DNA of 64,000 nucleotides, from assembly GCA_002007465.1 (NCBI GenBank), contig LNAC01000682.1, positions 647,806-711,805 on the forward strand, in the 5' to 3' direction. Below the pieces are notes generated by a model. It saw only the letters and a program-made list of their open reading frames with translations, searched no databases and was not told where the DNA came from. The DNA is from Ailurus styani. Lineage: Eukaryota; Chordata; Mammalia; Carnivora; Ailuridae. Both the position numbers and the translations under genes were made by a program. Positions 1 to 9,620 of the stretch are shown in pieces (the first letter of the stretch is position 1; every line of letters begins with the position of its first letter).

Positions 1-228
1 GGGAAAAATAATGAAACAAGATGGGATGGGGAAGGAGACAAACCATAGGAGACTCCTAATCTCCCAATACAAACCGAGGGTTACTGGGGGGTGGGAGGGT
101 AGGGATAGGGTGGATGGATTATGGACATTGGGGAGGGTTTGTGCTTTGGTGAATGCTGTGAAAGATGTAAGCCTGATGATTTACAGACCTGTACCCCTCG
201 GGCAAAGAATAAAAAAAAAAAGAAGAAG
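1..228 (+). mobile_element. Carnivore L1 3' UTR end (5' part outside window)
   Basis: Non-coding 3' end of a LINE-1 entering from the left edge. It holds the carnivore L1 signature 'GAGACAAACCATAGGAGACT', a G-rich tract (79-115), 'ATGGACATTGGGGAGGG', and the terminal 'GCTTTGGTGAATGCTGTG' to 'CAGACCTGTACCCC' block, ending in an A-rich tail at 210-228. The same terminal block occurs in antisense at 9369-9473. The rest of the element lies upstream, so neither its length nor its intactness can be judged. Confidence 0.9.
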
Positions 229-1739
229 TCTTTCACAGGATCAAGCCTCTATGTAAGAGCTCAAGGATGGTTGGGACTTTTGAGTCACGAGAGCTGTAGA
301 GTGGCCCTCAGCTCACAATAGCATGGGCTGGTCCAAAGCCCTTTAGGATTTTGTGGGGCTGGTGGTTAGAATCCTGGCCAGATTCTTCCTGGAGGCAGCC
401 GTATCCCCCACGAGCCAAGACTCTCCCGAGATGCTGAAAAATGGCAAGTTAAAAAGAAAAAAGTAAAATAATTAGGAGAAGGAGGTGTAAGCCCCACCAA
501 GGGGCTTCCTGCAGGGTTCTCAACCCTTTAACTACATGGGTTCACTGGCAGGATCCAGCTCAAGTGATATGGTGAAATTGCAAATGCCATCTATGTCCCA
601 GCAGCTCCCAAAGCAGAAGAAAGGTTCTGGTGGCCATGCTCCTTCCTGGGTTCACTTGCATTCCTCCGTTGTCTGGGAAATATGGCCTTGGAGGCAAACA
701 ATCCCATCACAATGAGGAAGACCACCCGGCCATAATGTACCCAAATGAATACATGTACTGGTCTAATAAGTGCCTTTCTCCCAGTTAGTAAGCTCTCTGA
801 GGGCATGGATGGCGCCCAGCTACCTTTTTGTGTGCCAAAGTGTAGGAAACATGCTTTAACACATTTGTCGAATAAATGAATGGATCTAAAAGAGAAAAGT
901 GAATGAAAAATTTCACAGTGGGTTTGAGTCCGTCCTCCTTATAAGGTCTGGTTCTATCTCTATTTGTCATAGGTTACCTTCCCCACAAGCAGAGCCTAAA
1001 AAGATGACCGAGTGCACATGGTTTGCTGAGGGAATGCTCTCAGGGGAAGGGGAAGGAGGAGGGAATCCAGATGGAGAAGAGGAAAGAGCAAGGATGGGGG
1101 GCTCCACTGGAGACTGCTTGGGCTTGGTCTGATCTCACGTGGAGTCAAGAGCATGAATTGTACCACGGGCTTGTCTCACCAGAGGTAAGGGGTTGGCCTT
1201 TTGCACCCCTGTGCCGGTCGGTCAAGGGCTGCCTGCTGCCCCTGTTGGGGAAGGTGTGTAAACTCTAAGGGCAATTCTCTGGAGAAGCAGCTGTGACGCC
1301 TTTGCCGCCAAAACTCACAGCAGCTGAGGGTAGCTTCACCAATGCATCTCCATCTAACCACTGAACTCTCAGCCCCTCCCCCATCAGGCATGCCTGAGCA
1401 GGTGGGTGCCAAGATTCAGATTCTCAGAATATGAGAAAGCTAGGCTTTGGTCTGCAAGCCTAAGCCATGTTCACAGCCTTAGGGGTATCTGGTGCTTTCC
1501 CAGTGATCACAAAAGGGATGCTTTGTTTTCCCTTTGGCTGCCAGTGTTCTTGAACAGAGAAGACTCTGTCCAGGACCCTGGAGGGCAGATGCAGGGACTT
1601 GGAGGATGACCAAAATCTTGCCCTCCCTCTCTGCTAGACACTGCCCATGTGGAAAGCGAGAGGGGGTGTATACAGAGAGCAGTCAAAGTGACTCACAGTC
1701 ACAGTGGAGAGGTGCCAGTAATGGGCATCAGCTCCCACA
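229..1739. other. Unique non-coding sequence
   Basis: No recognisable gene, RNA or repeat. Short overlapping open frames on both strands (60-80 codons) show no domain. Base composition is ordinary, with locally G/A-rich stretches around 1030-1110. Confidence 0.6.
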
Positions 1740-2190
1740 GTCCCTGCTAAAAACTCTCCCCCTGACTTTGAGTGACACTTGGATGAAAGTCCAAACTCTG
1801 CACCCCATGGGAAAACTTCACCTCACCTGGTCCCTGCCCACCTCTCTGGGATCATTCTTGTTCTCTTTCTTGCTCCAGGAGCCCAGTATCTCTTCCGCTC
1901 TACAGACAGCCAGATCTCATTGCTGCCTCAGGGTCTCAGTGTTTGCTCTGCCCTCCACTCCATGAGGGAGTGTTTTCTCCCTCATCATCTCTCTAGAGAA
2001 GCCAGTGTTGGTCACTCTGTCCAAAGAGGTCTACACCCCTAACCTATTACCACCTGACCCACAACCCCCGTTATGTTTATTGCCTGGTTATTACACCCTC
2101 CCCTTTGCAAATGCAAGCTCCATGAGAACACAGATCTGGACTAACTTACTCATGGCTGTGACTCCAGCGACCACACATAGGAAAGTCAGG
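1740..2190 (+). mobile_element. L2 LINE fragment (3' part)
   Basis: Degraded L2 in sense orientation. It follows the L2 3' order: the 'AAAGTCCAAACTCTGCA' motif, 'TGGTCCCTGCCCACCTCTCTGG', the CT-rich middle ('GCCTCAGGGTCTCAGTGTTTG'), and 'AAGCTCCATGAGAACACAG', which matches the 'AAGCTCCATGAGGGCAGGG' hallmark near the 3' end. A 143-codon open frame (1534-1965) overlaps it and is treated as chance. Several indels indicate an ancient copy. Confidence 0.7.
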
Positions 2191-2203
2191 GAAGGGAGCT
2201 ATT

Positions 2204-2217
2204 AAGAGTGAAGGAGA
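2204..2217. repeat. Target-site duplication, left copy
   Basis: The 14-mer AAGAGTGAAGGAGA recurs perfectly at 2439-2452 and brackets the SINE at 2218-2438. Confidence 0.9.
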
Positions 2218-2438
2218 GGGCGCCTGGGTGGCTCAGGTCATTAAGTAACTGCCTTTGGCTCAGGTCATGATCCTGGAGTCCCGGGATTGAGTCCCACATT
2301 GGGCTCCCAGCTCCATGGGGAGTCTGTTTCTCCCTCTGGCTTTCTCCCATCTCATGCTCTCACTCTCTCTAAAAAATAAAAAATAAAATAAAATAAAAAA
2401 TAAAACTGCGGTGCCTTTATCAGGTACTGTTTAAAAAA
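2218..2438 (+). mobile_element. CAN SINE with 3' transduced segment
   Basis: tRNA-Lys-derived carnivore SINE. The head 'GCGCCTGGGTGGCTCAGG' contains the box A region and 'GGGATTGAGTCCC' is box B, followed by the CT-rich body and an A-rich tail of AAAATA units (about 2370-2405). The element does not end there. About 27 bases of non-SINE sequence (CTGCGGTGCCTTTATCAGGT and on) and a second A run (2433-2440) precede the right target duplication. Because both duplications are perfect, the extra segment was inserted together with the SINE, probably by read-through past the source element's tail. Confidence 0.9.
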
Positions 2439-2452
2439 AAGAGTGAAGGAGA
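2439..2452. repeat. Target-site duplication, right copy
   Basis: Perfect 14-base partner of 2204-2217. Confidence 0.9.
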
Positions 2453-5400
2453 AAGAATCATACAGTATATCTGGTAGAAGTCGAGTTTGATGTTGCAGTG
2501 AAATATGTGGATGGAAATGCCCAGGAGACAGCTGGAGATGCCTGGCTAGACCCGAGGGAGAGTCTCAGCCTGGGATATATATTTTGGAGTCCTTCCCATA
2601 GAGCTAATAGCTTAAGTCCTGGGTGTGGATGAGAAGCTAAGAGCAGAGCCTTAGGCAACACCTACTTTCTGAATATTTGTTTCATCACTGCCTAGAATGC
2701 TCTTCCACCTGCCACGAAGCACCTCTGTCTCAAAGTTAAAGCTGCAGCTTGAGAATTCCTTCCCTCCTTCCCCCTGTTTATAATCCTTGCCCTGTTGCAA
2801 ATGTGGAATAGCAACCACAGCCCTTCTGGAAGCAGCCCTCCCCCTCTTGGCAGCTGACAGGAGGCTCTCCAGCCAGGCTAGTGCTCTGCATATGGAGGTT
2901 CAATTACTGTCAATGGGAGGCCCATCTGCAGGGCGAGGGCAGAATACACAGTGGAGATTGGTACACCAGATAGTAGTCCCGGATCAAAGAGGAACCCAGA
3001 GTTTGTGAAGCCCTTTCATCCTCCCTGATGAAAGGTGATACACGAAGGCAAAATTATCATGATTATTTCATTGGGTTCCAATTGGAGATGGGTTATAGCT
3101 CACTAATATGGACAACAGCTAGCAGGCTGCAAGGACATTTCTATAATATATACAGACAGGCTTACACAATCAAGTGTGTATGTGTGTGTGCATGTGTGTG
3201 TGTGTGAATAACATCATCCAAGCACTCTTTATTGTCAAAGAAGCCCTAGAGAGAATCACAGACTTGAACTCGCTGAATCCTATAGATAAAGACATACCAT
3301 GAAATATACATATTTTGTAAATGTGTACAGAAAACCCATAAAGCAGGGGGGTAAAGGAAACAGTAAGGACATTTGGATTTGTCAGCATCTCTCCAGAGAG
3401 AGCCCTGAGGATATACCATTCTTAGAATAAAGCTTTCATTTCACAGTGCATCAGTGGGGAAATTAACAAGCTCCCTTCGTCCTGTTCCATAATTCATTCT
3501 CTTTGTTTTAGATATTGAGCTGAACTGGTGACTTAAAACCATGCAAAATAGCTTTTAAATACAGATGTGGGCCTGGCAGTTTTGCCTTGCCAGTGATGGA
3601 AGACCAACTTGTCCCATCATTAGGGAGATGGACATCATGTCACTTTGTCATTCAAATTCCATTTCGATTTAACTTCATGTCCTTCACTGGTGCTGGCTGT
3701 GGTACTGCAGAGGATGTGGTTTCAGGGCTGAACATTTTCCTGCCATTCCAGGATTAGTACGGTGGCTGGATTTAGAGGGCCTTAGCTTGGAGGGAGGATA
3801 AGACACAATATAAGTGGGGAGGGGGAGGGGAAAGCTTTCTTAGGCCCTGTGTTTACCTGACCTTCCACACAGCTTCTTCCTCCTTAGGGAGAAGCTGACT
3901 GCTGTTTTTGGCAGCTCTTCATGCTGATGAAAAGTGGAAGGCCACAGGAGGGTGACAGCTGAGGCAAGGCTACAACAACAGGTCCCGAGGGTGGGTCATT
4001 CACTGGGCTGACAATCCAGTTGATGCTTGTTTGGGTTGGGGCCTTGCACTAATTTGGGTGCTGACATCCTGGAGGTGACAGGAGCAAGGGAAAGTGAGCT
4101 GGAGAGCCAAGATAGGAAACCTTGAAATGACTCCCCTAAATGATGGTTGACTTGTTTTGTGACATCATACCCCCAAGGCACAGGAATGCTGAAGTGTCAG
4201 CCAGGCGGGCTGGGTACATTTCTATTTAGGACATGGCGGTAACAGTGGCCTACAGAGTCAGCCCCGTGGCTTCGTCATCACAGGGCTTTGTCTAGCTGGG
4301 TCTGGATGTCTACTAATCTAGATTCCACACTCCCTACTTACATTTCAATTCCAGCAGAAATAAAGGGCAGAAGAGGTACAACTCATAGGCGGTTCCTCTC
4401 AAGGGACATATTGAATTCTTGAAAAGAGCATCACAGGTTTATGTGGCTCAGATGCCATGACTCAACAGCTTCTCCTTGATTCTCTAATCCCACATCTGAA
4501 GCTCAAGAGCTAGCCAGGTTACCTGGGGCAGCACCATCATGGTACCAGCAGGGCTTCTATTCTGGAGAGTTGAAGAAACTGTGGCACTATTTCACACTCA
4601 GTTTGAGACTCTGAACACAATCTGTAAGTGTGAGCTAGTGTTTTAAGGTCAATCAAGGTCATGCCAGGGAAATTCTGTCCTCTGGAAAGACAGCCACAAT
4701 GACCAGGCCACTTCAAAGCCCCATGAATGCCAAGAACACTTAAGAAGAAAGAGTCACCTCTAAATTAGTTGGAGGGTGAAGAGACAAAAGAATACTACAG
4801 ACCTTGGACTAAGAAGCGTGGGAGTGAGTTTTACCTCCATTTCCAGCAACTGCCACATGCACACAGTCCCTTTCAAAAATGCCAGTGGCCTCGAAGAAGA
4901 GACAGCTGCCTCCCCAACCCCTTGTTCATCACCTGCTTGTTGCCCTAGGACTGATAAGACAAATCCAGATCAAATTACCTGGCAGCTGAGAGAGCTATAA
5001 GATAAGGAAAGGGAACTCAGGGGTCTGGTAGAGTAGCAAAGATCAAACTGTGTATTAAATTTTCCAGGAACTAAAACCGTGCTCCCTCTGTGAACCTAGG
5101 GGAGGTACCTCAAATCAGTTAGCACCAAACAGGCTTTCCTAGGGGAAAACAATGCCTTCAGCTTCTACAAGAAGAATTAAGACAACAGAGTACTGACAGA
5201 CCAGTTCATTGTCAATGAGTCAGAGATGGTAAGAAAATGAAGTCAAAGGGTAAAGATGAACCTTGTAGCAGGGGTGAGGGGCAAATGAGAGAAGCTTTGA
5301 GCAAGAGAAAAAACACTAGACTAAGCAAGAGATGTGGGTTCTTGTTCTCTCTCTCTCTTTCTCTGCTCTCTCCCCACTTTGAAAATGCACTTAAATCCCT

Positions 5401-5486
5401 CAGGGATTTAGTTTTTTGTATAATGGTGAGGTAGGGGTCTCTTCCAGTTCAGATACCTCTGGCTTGAAGCTTTTTAAATTTCTGGG
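2453..5486. other. Unique non-coding sequence
   Basis: No gene or RNA recognised. It contains a TG microsatellite (3174-3206) and a CT-rich run near 5345-5373. A weak L2-like phrase (CTAGAATGCTCTTCCACCTG) sits near 2693 but is too short to call. Confidence 0.6.
3174..3206 (+). repeat. (TG)n microsatellite, interrupted
   Basis: About 33 bases of alternating TG with single-base interruptions (GTATGTG, GCATGTG). Confidence 0.95.
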
Positions 5487-6080
5487 TTTTTTTATTTAAT
5501 TTTTATTTTTTAATTTTTTCAGTGTTCCAAGATTCATTGTTTATGCATCACATCCAGTGCTCCATGCAAAACATGCCCTCCTTAATACCCACCACCAGGC
5601 TCACCCATCCTCTTACCCCCCTCCCCTCCATAACCCTCAGTTTGTTTCTCAGAATCCACAGTCTCTTATCCTTCTTCTCCTCCTCTGATTTACCTCAATT
5701 CACTTTTCCTTTCCTTTTCCTAATGTCCTCCATGTTATTCCTTATGTTCCACAAGTATGTGAAGCCATATGATAATTGACTTTCTCTGCTTGACTTATTT
5801 CACTTAGCATAATCTACTCCAGTCCCATCCATGTTGATACAAAAGTTGGGTATTCATCCTTTCTGATGGCTGTGTAATATTCCATTGTATATATGGACCA
5901 CATCTTCTTTATCCATTTGTCTGTTGAAGGGTATTTTGGCTCTTTCCACAGTTTGGCAATTGTGGATGTTGCTGTTATGAACAATGGGGTACATATGGCC
6001 CTTCTTTTCAACACATCTGTATCTTTGGGGTAAATACCCAGTACTGCAATTGCAGAGTCATTGGGTAGCTCTATTACCAA
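5487..6080 (-). mobile_element. 5'-truncated L1: 3' UTR and ORF2 C-terminus
   Basis: Antisense LINE-1. The T-rich block at 5487-5519 is the complement of its tail, followed by the complement of 'AATCTTGGAACACTG', the 3' UTR, and then the ORF2 C-terminus. A minus-strand reading frame at about 5814-6076 carries the ORF2 end with IYPKDTDVLKRR, STIAKLWKEPKYPS and WIKKMWSIYTMEYYTAI in order. The insertion starts inside ORF2, with only roughly the last 85 residues left, so it is dead. The UTR is of the same family as the copies at 30811-31501 and 55242-55931. Confidence 0.93.
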
Positions 6081-6279
6081 ATGATTCACAAGACATTCCA
6101 TCTGATCGCTCTTTTGACTACTTTATTTTCCTCAGTGACACCTCAAGCTTTGGCTACAAAATACCCAAGAGGTTTGCTAAAGCTTTAGTTTTCTTCATAC
6201 AAGTCCACCAGTTTTGTTTGAGAAGTTGCATCCAGACATGAGCTCTCAAAATATCAGTAACCTGAGGAATTCTGGGAGG

Positions 6280-6405
6280 TGATGGGACTGTTCTGTATTT
6301 TATTTATCATTATACAAGTCTTTGCAAACATTAAAAATGATAGAATTATATACACCAAAAAAAGGTAAATTTTATTGTTTTACATTTTAAAAATGTAAAC
6401 ACAAA
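6280..6405 (+). mobile_element. Ancient L1M 3' end
   Basis: Recognised by the old L1 tail phrase 'GACTGTTCTGTATTTTATTT', then 'ATAGAATTATATACACCAAA' and 'GGTAAATTTTATTG'. Non-coding and strongly diverged. Confidence 0.65.
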
Positions 6406-6509
6406 AATTGTCAGTGATGCTCTAATATTGAATCAAGCAAATTTCTTAATGATTGATGAGCTCTCTTAATTCACCCAGAAAGCAAAAAAAAGAAGATGGT
6501 AGGTGTGGT

Positions 6510-6930
6510 AGAGTGATCACATTAATGACCTCAGTTCTTCACCCCTTCTGATGACCTCCTACTCTCTTTGCATCCACCATGAGACTTGCTTTATTCAATG
6601 GATGTTAGTAGATGATTTACAAGTAGATGCTTAAAAGAGCACTTACATGTTTCCATTTGCATTTTTGTTCTTGTCTATGTCACCACCATGACAATGTGCC
6701 CCAGCTAGCCTGCAGGAGATGGGACATGAACATGGGAGCAGAGCTGAATCATCAGTCATTCCAGCCAAGATGGCCCATAGTCAGACAATTACCAGATATG
6801 TGAGTTCTGAGACCAGAGCTAAAAATTGCCAATAGCCTAAATTGTCAGCATATGGACCCCTAAACTAAATAGATGCTTATTATTTTGGATTTTGAGACTG
6901 TCTGTTATGCAGGCTTATCGTGACCATGGG
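6510..6930 (+). mobile_element. ERVL-MaLR LTR (MLT1 type)
   Basis: Solo LTR of an ancient mammalian MaLR retroelement in sense. In order it shows 'CAATGGATGTTAGTAGATG', 'GCACTTACATGTTTCC', 'GCTAGCCTGCAGGAGATGG', 'GGAGCAGAGCTGAATCAT', 'GATATGTGAGTTCTGAGACC', and the 3' 'AATAGATGCTTATTATTTT' with 'GTCTGTTATGCAG'. These correspond to the MLT1 order ending in a terminal 'TTTGTTATGCAGCA'-like block. No internal retroviral coding sequence is attached. Confidence 0.7.
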
Positions 6931-7314
6931 TGATACAAAAGTAAGGAATTATGAACCATAAGAAAGAGGCATTTGAACCAAGAAATGAGTTAACTTTGGG
7001 GAGGTAGGAAACTGGGATTTGGGCATACTTTCCTAACGTGCCCTGTTATTTGTTTGTTTCGTTATAGGAAGTCCACCTGAATAATGCTGTGCAGGGAGAT
7101 GAAAGTGAGATTGGAGTGGAACCAATCCAGGGATGTGTCACCCTGTGATCATCTCCTGATAGTAAGGGTCTCTCCACAAATCTTTGAATTTGAATCCATG
7201 GATTCAAGCATATACAGCCTCAGATGAATGTCACCAAATGATTGTAATAAAAACAGAGCAGTCCCATTGTAGTCTTCCATGAATACCTGTGAATATGTAT
7301 GTAGAGATTATGTT
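6931..7314. other. Unique non-coding sequence
   Basis: Nothing recognised. Confidence 0.6.
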
Positions 7315-7465
7315 TGTTTGCCTCCTTACTATCTGAAATCTCCACCAGACTCTAAGGTCTATGAGGATAGAGGCCAATTCTATCTTGTTCACCACCGTAT
7401 AGCTCATGCCTAGCATGGTACAAGGCGTAGAGTAATTGTTTCATAATCATTTACTGAATAAATTC
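7315..7465 (+). mobile_element. L2 LINE 3' end
   Basis: Matches the L2 3' tail order: 'CCACCAGACTCTAAGGTCTA', 'TGAGGATAGAGGCC', 'TCTTGTTCACCACCGTATAG', 'GCCTAGCATGGTACAAGG', 'TTTACTGAATAAAT'. Ancient, non-coding here. Confidence 0.75.
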
Positions 7466-9358
7466 TGGAAACAAGGCAGAGGAGCAGCAAGACAGAGCCT
7501 GGTTAGGGGGCTAGCCCTTTGGCTCCCAGCATGGGCACCCCAGATATAGCACATGGGCAACGGGTGATTTCCTGTCACATTTACAGCCACTATCTTCGTC
7601 TGGCTCAGGGATGGGTCTGGACCAAGTACTCATGTTAGGGCTGCAGAAGACAGTGGCACAACATACACATAAAGCTGCAAAGGGCTAAAAATATTAGTCT
7701 TCAAATGTTAATTCATTCATAAGCATTACCTGAAACCCTCGTCTGTGCACAGCTCTAAGAGAATATGGTTGTTTTTTCCCTTCCTCTAACCCAACTATCT
7801 GTTCCACCATCTTACCATCCACATGCTAGCTAACAAATGATAAAGAGGAGCTTCCCAGAAACTTCCCAGAATGTCCATTGCCAGGATCCTTCTTGTATTA
7901 TTTCTACTCACTTGTCTCTATCTGCCATTTTGGTCCCTGCCCCTGCTTCTGGGACTTGTGACTAAGCTAAGGAGCTTCACCTTGAACTTGGTCACTCCCT
8001 GAGGGTATCTTCGGCCTGGTCTCAGGGGTAAAACTGGCTGGAGCTGCCAGTGTGGTCCACCAGGGCTCAGAAGTGTTGACTACACTCTGGCCAATGCAAA
8101 AGACACCCAGCTCTGCTCCTTCCAGACCCTGAGTTCCAATAGCTCTGGCCTAACCTGGCACTGTTTTCCTTCTTGTCCCTTTCCTCTGCTGCCCCTCATT
8201 GTTATCCCTTCCCTACCCATTCTTCATTTTAAAAAAATGAAGGTAGAAATCAGTGGAAGACCTAAAGTTTTCCAATATATAGTGTTTTTGTTTTATTTAT
8301 TTATTTATTTTATTTCACATTTATCTAGCAGTAAGAATAGCTTTGAAGCCTGGATTTTCCTCCCAGAATTGATCCTAAGCCCTGGGTCTCCAATCCTCTT
8401 CAGGTTGGATTTGAAAGAACTGAGAGAAAGCAAGACAATATGAGTAGACTTAGACTTAATTAAATTGAAATAATTAAACATCAAGCATCGGCAAAGCCAT
8501 AGTTTGTGGTCAGAGGACAATTGCCAGAGCCAGAGGGGCATTCAATAGTGGGAGACCTAAAGTGACCACAGGGGAAAGGGCCTTGGGTCATCAGAGTCTG
8601 GCAACCAGCAGCCTGGATGACGTACCTCGTCCTGCCCATCATCAAGAAGGTCCCACCCTCTTACACCACCCACCTCTGCAGGGCTGAGCACAGGCACTTG
8701 ATAGGAGGCCTTCAAAGACACTTTTACAAGATGTGATATCACAGAGTCCTTATATTTCAGGGGATGCAAGTTCCTCTTGAGTTTTCAACATTTCACAGAT
8801 CTATGCAATTACACTGAGGTCCCAAAAGAACAGAGCAGCAGAAATAGAATTGCTGAATTGTAACCAAGACGGAAGGTCTCTACACTTTGAATACAAGATA
8901 TCAAACAACATCTGCATTTAGCACCTCAGCTCAGACACTAGAAAATGGTCAATTCGATGTGGGTTTGTTTAGAACAAAGTGGAAGGAAGCTCCTCATGGA
9001 CTACTGAAGGAAGTGAGATGAAAATGGGACCAGACAGTAGGAGAAGAGGAGGTCCCAGAGCAGACACTGGTCCTTAGCCTCCTCTCTCAAAAAGATGTAG
9101 TCATTCCTTAGAAAGGAGGGATGGGGAGTAGCCACTAGAAACCCAGGAGAGGTAAGCCTACATATATTTTATAATTTGCAATTTAATTAGGGCACAGTTA
9201 GTTTAATATGTACATATTATTTTATTTTTAAATATATGCATTTTAAATAGAACTTTCTGGAGGTGATCCTTTAGTAGCTCCCAGTTAGTGCCTCCAGCTG
9301 TAAGAAGTTCAAGCACAGTGGGTGGGCAGGTCAGGGAGGTACTTTGGAAGCAGACAGT
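7466..9358. other. Unique non-coding sequence
   Basis: No gene or repeat recognised. A short TTTA-rich run lies near 8293-8312 and AT-rich sequence at 9160-9255. Confidence 0.6.
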
Positions 9359-9368
9359 ATCTTACAGC
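9359..9368. repeat. Target-site duplication of SINE/L1 chimera, left
   Basis: ATCTTACAGC, identical to 9611-9620. Confidence 0.85.
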
Positions 9369-9473
9369 ATTTTTTTAAATATTTTTTTTAATTTATTTTT
9401 TATTCTTTGCCCCAGGGATACAGGTCTGTGAATCATCCGGCTTACATCTTTCACAGCATTTACGAAAGCACAG
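9369..9473 (-). mobile_element. L1 3'-terminal fragment, 3' half of a chimeric insertion
   Basis: Complement of an A-rich tail (9369-9402) followed by the complement of the L1 3' end 'CAGACCTGTATCCCTGGGGC' and 'GTAAATGCTGTGAAAGATG'. It is the same L1 3' family as 1-228, but only about 70 bases plus the tail. It is fused head-on to the SINE at 9474-9610 and both lie inside one 10-base target duplication, so they were inserted as one molecule. Confidence 0.85.
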
Positions 9474-9610
9474 CATTTTTTTAAAGATTTTTTGTTTATT
9501 TATTAGAGAGAGAGAGAGAATGGGGAGAGGGAGCAAAGGGAGAATCAGACTCCCTGCTGAGCGGGGAGCCTGATGCGGGGCTCCATTCCAGCTGAGCCAC
9601 CCAGGAGCCC
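9474..9610 (-). mobile_element. CAN SINE, 5' half of a chimeric insertion
   Basis: Antisense SINE: tail complement (TTTTTTTAAAGATTTTTTG), GA-rich body, 'GACTCCCTGCTGAGCGGGGA', and the head complement 'CTGAGCCACCCAGGAGCCC'. About 55 bases between the body and the head (the usual 'GACCCTGGGATCATGACC' block) are missing. Its own A tail is retained at the junction with the L1 fragment. Confidence 0.9.
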
Positions 9611-9620
9611 ATCTTACAGC
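9611..9620. repeat. Target-site duplication of SINE/L1 chimera, right
   Basis: ATCTTACAGC, partner of 9359-9368. Confidence 0.85.

Noticed and set aside
1534..1965. 143-codon plus frame
   Set aside because: Overlaps a recognisable L2 fragment and other open frames; no domain or splice context.
5522..5779. 85-codon plus frame similar to the one at 55454-55705
   Set aside because: The similarity arises because both are antisense readings of the same L1 3' UTR, not a gene family.
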